Part shown: in pieces, positions 41,626 through 44,812 of the stretch
How the letters are laid out: the number at the start of each line of letters is the position of its first letter
Position numbering within the stretch: the first letter of the stretch is position 1
Source of the DNA: Desulfobacterales bacterium
GTDB lineage: Bacteria > Desulfobacterota > Desulfobacteria > Desulfobacterales > SpSt-501
NCBI GenBank assembly: GCA_030834695.1
Contig: JAUQXK010000081.1
Location: forward strand, 1 to 44,812
Reading direction: 5' to 3'
Length of the DNA stretch: 44,812 bases
The notes under the pieces: model-generated
The model's database searches: none
What the model saw: only the letters and a program-made list of their open reading frames with translations
What the model was told of the DNA's origin: nothing
Translations under genes and position numbers: made by a program

Positions 41626-43398
41626 ATGAAAGTACTGGTCATCGGCAGCGGCGGCAGAGAGCATGCCCTGGCCTGGAAGATCGCACAAAGTCCTCGGGTA
41701 AAGAAGCTGTATTGCGCTCCCGGTAATGCCGGGATCGCGGATCTGGCGGAATGTGTTCCGATTCCGGCCGGAGACATTCCGGCCCTGCTGGATTTCGCCC
41801 GGCGGCAGAAGATCGACCTCACGGTAGTCGGGCCCGAGGGGCCGCTTTCCGAAGGCATCGTTGACTTCTTTCGAAAGGAAGGGCTGAGAATTTTCGGCGC
41901 GATGCGCCGGGCAGCCGAGATCGAGTCGAGCAAGTCATTCGCCAAGGAATTGATGACCAAGTACCGTATTCCCACGGCGCGGGGCCGCAGCTTCCGGAGT
42001 TATGAGCAGGCCCGGCGCTACCTGCGTCAAGCGGGCGCTCCAGTGGTGGTCAAAGCGGACGGACTAGCCGCCGGAAAGGGTGTCATCGTCTGCGACTCCG
42101 AAAAAGAAGCCCAAGAGGCGCTCGAGCGCGTTATGGTCCGGCAAGAATTCGGGGAGGCCGGCAGCCAAGTAGTCATCGAGGAGTGCCTCATGGGAGAAGA
42201 AGCTTCTTTCCTGGCGTTTACCGACGGCCGGACGGTTCTGGCCATGCCTTCCTCACAGGATCATAAGGCGATTTATGATGACGATCGGGGTCCCAACACG
42301 GGCGGGATGGGCGCTTACTCGCCGGCGCCGGTGGTCGATCGCCTCCTCCACAAACGGGTCATGAACGAGATCATGATCCCCACGGTCATGGCCATGGCGG
42401 CCGAAGGCCGTACCTATCAGGGCGTCCTCTACGCCGGGCTTATGATCGAGCGCGATCAGATCAAAGTGCTCGAATTCAACGGACGCTTCGGGGACCCCGA
42501 AGCGCAGCCGCTTCTGATGCGGATCAAGAGCGATATCGTGCCGATCATGGAAGCGGTGATCGATGGACGGTTGGATCAGTGTACGCTCGATATCGACGAG
42601 CGCGCCTCGGTCTGCGTGGTCATGGCCTCGGCCGGCTATCCCGGGAAATACCCTAAAGGGCTGCCCATCAAAGGGCTTGATGCCGCCAAACGCATGAAGG
42701 ATGTGGTGGTTTTCCACGCTGGCACCGCCCGCAAGGAGAAAACCGTTGTTACGGACGGCGGCCGTGTGCTGGGCGTGACCGCTCTGGGCGATACGGTCGC
42801 AGATGCCATTGCCAAGGCCTACCAGGCTGTAGGCAAGATCGGCTGGGAGGGGGCCTATTGCCGCAAAGACATCGGCCGCAAGGCCATCGAACGGATGAGC
42901 CGCACACCGGCGGTGGGGATCGTCATGGGCAGCGATTCTGACCTGCCGGTGATGGAAGAGGCCGCGGCCATGCTGAAGAAGTTCGGCATTCCCTTTGAAA
43001 TGACGGTGGCCTCGGCCCACCGCAGCCCGCAGCGCGCCATGGCCTTTGCGTCAGACGCCCGAAACCGGGGGGTGAAGGTCATCATCGCCGGCGCCGGCCA
43101 CGCAGCGCATCTGGCTGGGGTGCTGGCGGCCCACACGAGCCTGCCGGTTATCGGCGTGCCGATCGACTCGTCCAGCCTGCAAGGGTTGGACGCCCTGCTG
43201 TCCACGGTGCAGATGCCTCCGGGCATCCCGGTCGCCACCATGGCCCTGGGGAAGTCCGGCGCCCGTAACGCCGGCATTTTGGCGGCCCAAATGCTGGCTC
43301 TGGGAGACCCGGAACTGGCCGGCCGCATCGACCGCTTCAAGAAGGACATGGCATCCGAAGTTGAACGCAAAGCCGAAAAGCTCAGGGACTACCGCTAA
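41626..43398 (+). CDS. purD: Fused phosphoribosylamine--glycine ligase and AIR carboxylase mutase (PurD-PurE)
   Basis: 590 residues. Residues 1-420 are a complete PurD: VIGSGGREHALAWKIAQS, VVKADGLAAGKGVIV, SSQDHKAIYDDDRGPNTGGMG and FNGRFGDPEAQP. After a short linker (about 421-427) residues 428-590 are a complete class I PurE: VGIVMGSDSDLPVMEEAA, ASAHRSPQRA and IAGAGHAAHLAGVLAAHT. No stop or frameshift lies between them, so both purine-biosynthesis steps (2 and 6b) reside on one polypeptide. AAAGGAGG precedes the ATG. purK is not visible. Confidence 0.95.
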   Translation: MKVLVIGSGGREHALAWKIAQSPRVKKLYCAPGNAGIADLAECVPIPAGDIPALLDFARRQKIDLTVVGPEGPLSEGIVDFFRKEGLRIFGAMRRAAEIESSKSFAKELMTKYRIPTARGRSFRSYEQARRYLRQAGAPVVVKADGLAAGKGVIVCDSEKEAQEALERVMVRQEFGEAGSQVVIEECLMGEEASFLAFTDGRTVLAMPSSQDHKAIYDDDRGPNTGGMGAYSPAPVVDRLLHKRVMNEIMIPTVMAMAAEGRTYQGVLYAGLMIERDQIKVLEFNGRFGDPEAQPLLMRIKSDIVPIMEAVIDGRLDQCTLDIDERASVCVVMASAGYPGKYPKGLPIKGLDAAKRMKDVVVFHAGTARKEKTVVTDGGRVLGVTALGDTVADAIAKAYQAVGKIGWEGAYCRKDIGRKAIERMSRTPAVGIVMGSDSDLPVMEEAAAMLKKFGIPFEMTVASAHRSPQRAMAFASDARNRGVKVIIAGAGHAAHLAGVLAAHTSLPVIGVPIDSSSLQGLDALLSTVQMPPGIPVATMALGKSGARNAGILAAQMLALGDPELAGRIDRFKKDMASEVERKAEKLRDYR

Positions 43399-44032
43399 GC
43401 CTCTGCGCGTGAACCCGCGGTCGCCCGAGCCGGAAGCCGTCGCTCGGGCGCGGGAAGTGATCCGCACCGGAGGCGTGGTGTGTTTTCCGACGCGCTGCCT
43501 CTATGGCCTGGGGGTGGACGCACTCGACACCGCGGCTGTCGAGCGCGTCTATGAAATCAAGCAGCGTCCGGCCGACATGCCCCTGCTGGTACTGATCGGC
43601 CGCAGCGCGCAGCTGGCGGAACTGGCCGAGCGTGTGCCCCCCATGGCGCAATTGCTCATGGATCGGTTTTGGCCCGGCCGCCTCACCCTGGTGTTAGAGG
43701 CCCGGTCGATCATCCCGGTGCGGCTCACGGCCGGAACCGGCAAAATCGGAATCCGGCTTGCCGCACATCCTGTGGCGCGGGCGCTGGTTGAGGCCCTCGA
43801 CCGACCGATTACCGGAACCAGCGCCAATCTTTCGGGCGCGAGCGGCTGCCGGCAGATCGCCGACTTGGACGCGCGCATCTCGCGACAGGTGGATCTTATT
43901 CTCGATGGAGGGCCACTGAAGGGGGGCGTGGGATCGACGGTGGTGGACGTGGTCGGTGAGAATCCGGTGGTAATCCGGGAAGGCGAAATCTCCAGGCCCG
44001 AAATCCTGGCGGCGATCAAGTCGATTCGTTGA
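43361..44032 (+). CDS. Sua5/YrdC-type threonylcarbamoyl-AMP synthase
   Basis: A 223-residue YrdC domain: VVCFPTRCLYGLGVDALD, VYEIKQRPADMPLLVLI, MDRFWPGRLTLVLEA, IGIRLAAHPVARALVE and TGTSANLSGASG. It makes L-threonylcarbamoyl-AMP from threonine, bicarbonate and ATP for the t6A37 tRNA modification. A TTG at 43361 inside the purD-purE end (38-nt overlap) includes the conserved LRVNPRSPEP start; a GTG at 43409 would cut it off. No separate Sua5 linker domain is present, as in TsaC proteins. Its stop lies 86 nt before tRNA-Leu(CAA). Confidence 0.9.
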   Translation: MNAKPKSSGTTAKPLRVNPRSPEPEAVARAREVIRTGGVVCFPTRCLYGLGVDALDTAAVERVYEIKQRPADMPLLVLIGRSAQLAELAERVPPMAQLLMDRFWPGRLTLVLEARSIIPVRLTAGTGKIGIRLAAHPVARALVEALDRPITGTSANLSGASGCRQIADLDARISRQVDLILDGGPLKGGVGSTVVDVVGENPVVIREGEISRPEILAAIKSIR

Positions 44033-44080
44033 GACCTCAGAGCGGCTGATCTTGGGTTGCAGGCCGACGCGCCTTCTGTG

Positions 44081-44109
44081 TTGACAACTCACAGCCGTTT
44101 TTTTATAAA
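44081..44109 (+). promoter_or_regulatory. Strong promoter of tRNA-Leu(CAA)
   Basis: A perfect TTGACA at 44081-44086 and TATAAA at 44104-44109, spacer 17 nt, ending 9 nt before the tRNA 5' end. Confidence 0.85.
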
Positions 44110-44118
44110 AAGAAACAT

Positions 44119-44205
44119 GCCGGAGTGGTGAAATTGGTAGACGCAGAGGACTCAAAATCCTCCGATCGCAAGGTCATGCCGGTTCAAGTCCGGCCTCCGG
44201 CACCA
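44119..44205 (+). tRNA. tRNA-Leu (CAA)
   Basis: An 87-nt class II tRNA with encoded CCA. The acceptor GCCGGAG pairs with CTCCGGC. Anticodon stem GAGGA/TCCTC encloses CTCAAAA (anticodon CAA). A long variable arm (CGATCGCAAGGTCAT region) and T-arm GCCGG TTCAAGT CCGGC follow. It is intact and has its own promoter and terminator; it is the probable integration site of the element to the right. Confidence 0.95.
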
Positions 44206-44215
44206 GAATTAAATC

Positions 44216-44251
44216 AAGGAGTTAACCTTCATTTGGTTGACTCCTTTTTTT
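44216..44251. terminator. Bidirectional terminator between tRNA-Leu(CAA) and the integrase
   Basis: AAGGAGTTAACC at 44216-44227 and GGTTGACTCCTT at 44235-44246 pair with one G-T wobble, followed by a T-run (44247-44251). The integrase stop codon (44229-44231) lies in the loop, so one hairpin ends both transcripts. Confidence 0.75.
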
Positions 44252-44812
44252 CTGGAAAATGAGCGATTGTAACGGTTCTTGTAACGGTTCTCGATAAATT
44301 TTTTTCGTACAGGTATTTTTCCTGTTGAGCCGCAGCAAGTTTAAGGTCTTCTTCGCTTACGATATTATAGCGGTCAAAGACTGAACGGGTTTTATGGCCT
44401 GAGATTTTCATGGCAACTGTTTCAGGCACTCCGGAACGGACCATGTTTCTAACTGCTGTGCGGCGGAAATCGTGCAGGATAGGCCCCGCTGGCAGTTTTC
44501 CCTGCCATTTCTCAACATAATTGCTGCCCAAACGGTACCCGTACCCGAGCCCGACCTTGCGGCAAGCCTCGTTCCAGCAGTGACGAAAATCCTTGATCTG
44601 CCCTGTGCCTTCTGCGTTGGGAAAGACGTACTCGCAGAGTTTGCCGGCGCGCTTGCGTTCCTGGGATTGCCCCTTGAAAATCTCCTGCAGTTCGTTGTCT
44701 AAATAGATACTACGGCCATCGTCGTTCTTGGTGGTTCCAGGCTCCAGCCGGACGATGCCCTCTCCAAGGTTCACTTGGCTCCAGGTTAAGTCGGTGATTT
44801 CAGCTTCCCGCC
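44229..44812 (-). CDS. Tyrosine recombinase (integrase), C-terminal catalytic domain (partial, runs off right edge)
   Basis: The frame is open to the right edge, so the N-terminal DNA-binding part is outside the window. The visible part starts exactly in catalytic box I (REAEITDLTWSQVNLGEG, Arg at the edge) and contains LEPGTTKNDDGRSIYLDN, HDFRRTAVRNMVRSGVPE (HxxR), ISGHKTRSVFDRYN (second His and the nucleophilic Tyr). All catalytic residues are present. It is convergent with the tRNA it probably targets. A GTG at 44774 would truncate the protein within the catalytic core and is not the real start. Confidence 0.92.
   Translation of the reverse strand, partial: REAEITDLTWSQVNLGEGIVRLEPGTTKNDDGRSIYLDNELQEIFKGQSQERKRAGKLCEYVFPNAEGTGQIKDFRHCWNEACRKVGLGYGYRLGSNYVEKWQGKLPAGPILHDFRRTAVRNMVRSGVPETVAMKISGHKTRSVFDRYNIVSEEDLKLAAAQQEKYLYEKNLSRTVTRTVTIAHFPEKKESTK

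Larger units (their letters stand above)
44206..44812. mobile_element. Start of an integrative element at tRNA-Leu(CAA)
   Basis: An integrase gene convergent with, and 23 nt from, an intact tRNA is the typical end of a tRNA-targeted island. Here the full tRNA has been restored, so its 3' duplicate (the other end of the element) should lie to the right of the window. Only the integrase is visible. Confidence 0.7.

Noticed and set aside
1-44812. CRISPR arrays, toxin-antitoxin pairs or phage-defence operons
   Set aside because: No regularly spaced repeats, cas genes, small overlapping toxin-antitoxin gene pairs or recognisable defence domains were seen on either strand.

Overview
The window looks like chromosomal DNA of a GC-rich, Gram-negative anaerobe, most likely a Desulfobacterota (former Deltaproteobacteria) relative. 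I base this on the mix of gene families: LivFGHMJ-type transport with acyl-CoA ligases and an acyl-CoA dehydrogenase, an MJ0042/DUF3426 protein, a stand-alone PEP-synthase-like ATP-grasp protein with receiver-like N-terminal domains, several radical-SAM proteins, and small unnamed families I associate with that phylum. Frequent GTG/TTG starts and inner- plus outer-membrane proteins agree with this. No rRNA or species-specific marker is present, so the assignment is an inference.

Layout. (1) 1-994 is the end of an integrated element: an N-terminal piece of a phage/island primase-helicase-like gene runs off the left edge, and the boundary at 939-994 is the 3' part of a tRNA-Leu(UAA) gene whose 5' half is missing, which is a typical attachment-site scar. 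(2) 1117-1743 is a nitroreductase. (3) 2095-11901 is one long minus-strand block: a solute-binding protein and a complete branched-chain-amino-acid-type ABC transporter (LivJ-H-M-G-F), then two AMP-forming acyl-CoA ligases, an acyl-CoA dehydrogenase and a hotdog thioesterase. Together they read as import, CoA activation and first oxidation of an organic acid. (4) 12459-18000 carries cell-wall and RNA genes: an NlpC/P60 protein with a probable beta-barrel tail, a YhbY RNA-binding protein, an MltD-like transglycosylase, a half-size GDT1 transporter, a radical-SAM protein, a Cys-rich mini-protein and a CoA-binding protein. (5) 18009-33806 is mostly housekeeping: polA, a dihydrouridine synthase, a DUF1848 protein, a lactonase-like metallo-hydrolase, a TPR protein, the PEP-synthase-like protein, a TIGR01212 radical-SAM protein, mnmG, a DnaJ-type co-chaperone and hpt. 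(6) 33908-36082 encodes the MJ0042/DUF3426 membrane protein.

(7) 36189-38252 is the most unusual part. An intact tRNA-Met(CAU) is followed by three stand-alone response-regulator receiver domains (two of them translationally coupled), a divergent 73-residue protein, and a decayed second copy of the tRNA 3' end with its own terminator. I read this as a small, old tRNA-inserted island carrying only signalling modules. One receiver has lost its conserved lysine and carries five cysteines instead.

(8) 38524-44032 continues with a methyltransferase, a DUF1992 protein and a compact run: ddl, an unassigned ATP-grasp protein, a PurD-PurE fusion and a Sua5/YrdC-type tRNA-modification gene. (9) 44119-44812 holds tRNA-Leu(CAA) with a textbook promoter and, 23 nt downstream and convergent with it, the C-terminal part of a tyrosine recombinase running off the right edge: the start of another tRNA-Leu-targeted element. 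The window is thus a core segment bounded on both sides by elements inserted at two different tRNA-Leu genes, with a third, small tRNA-Met island inside.
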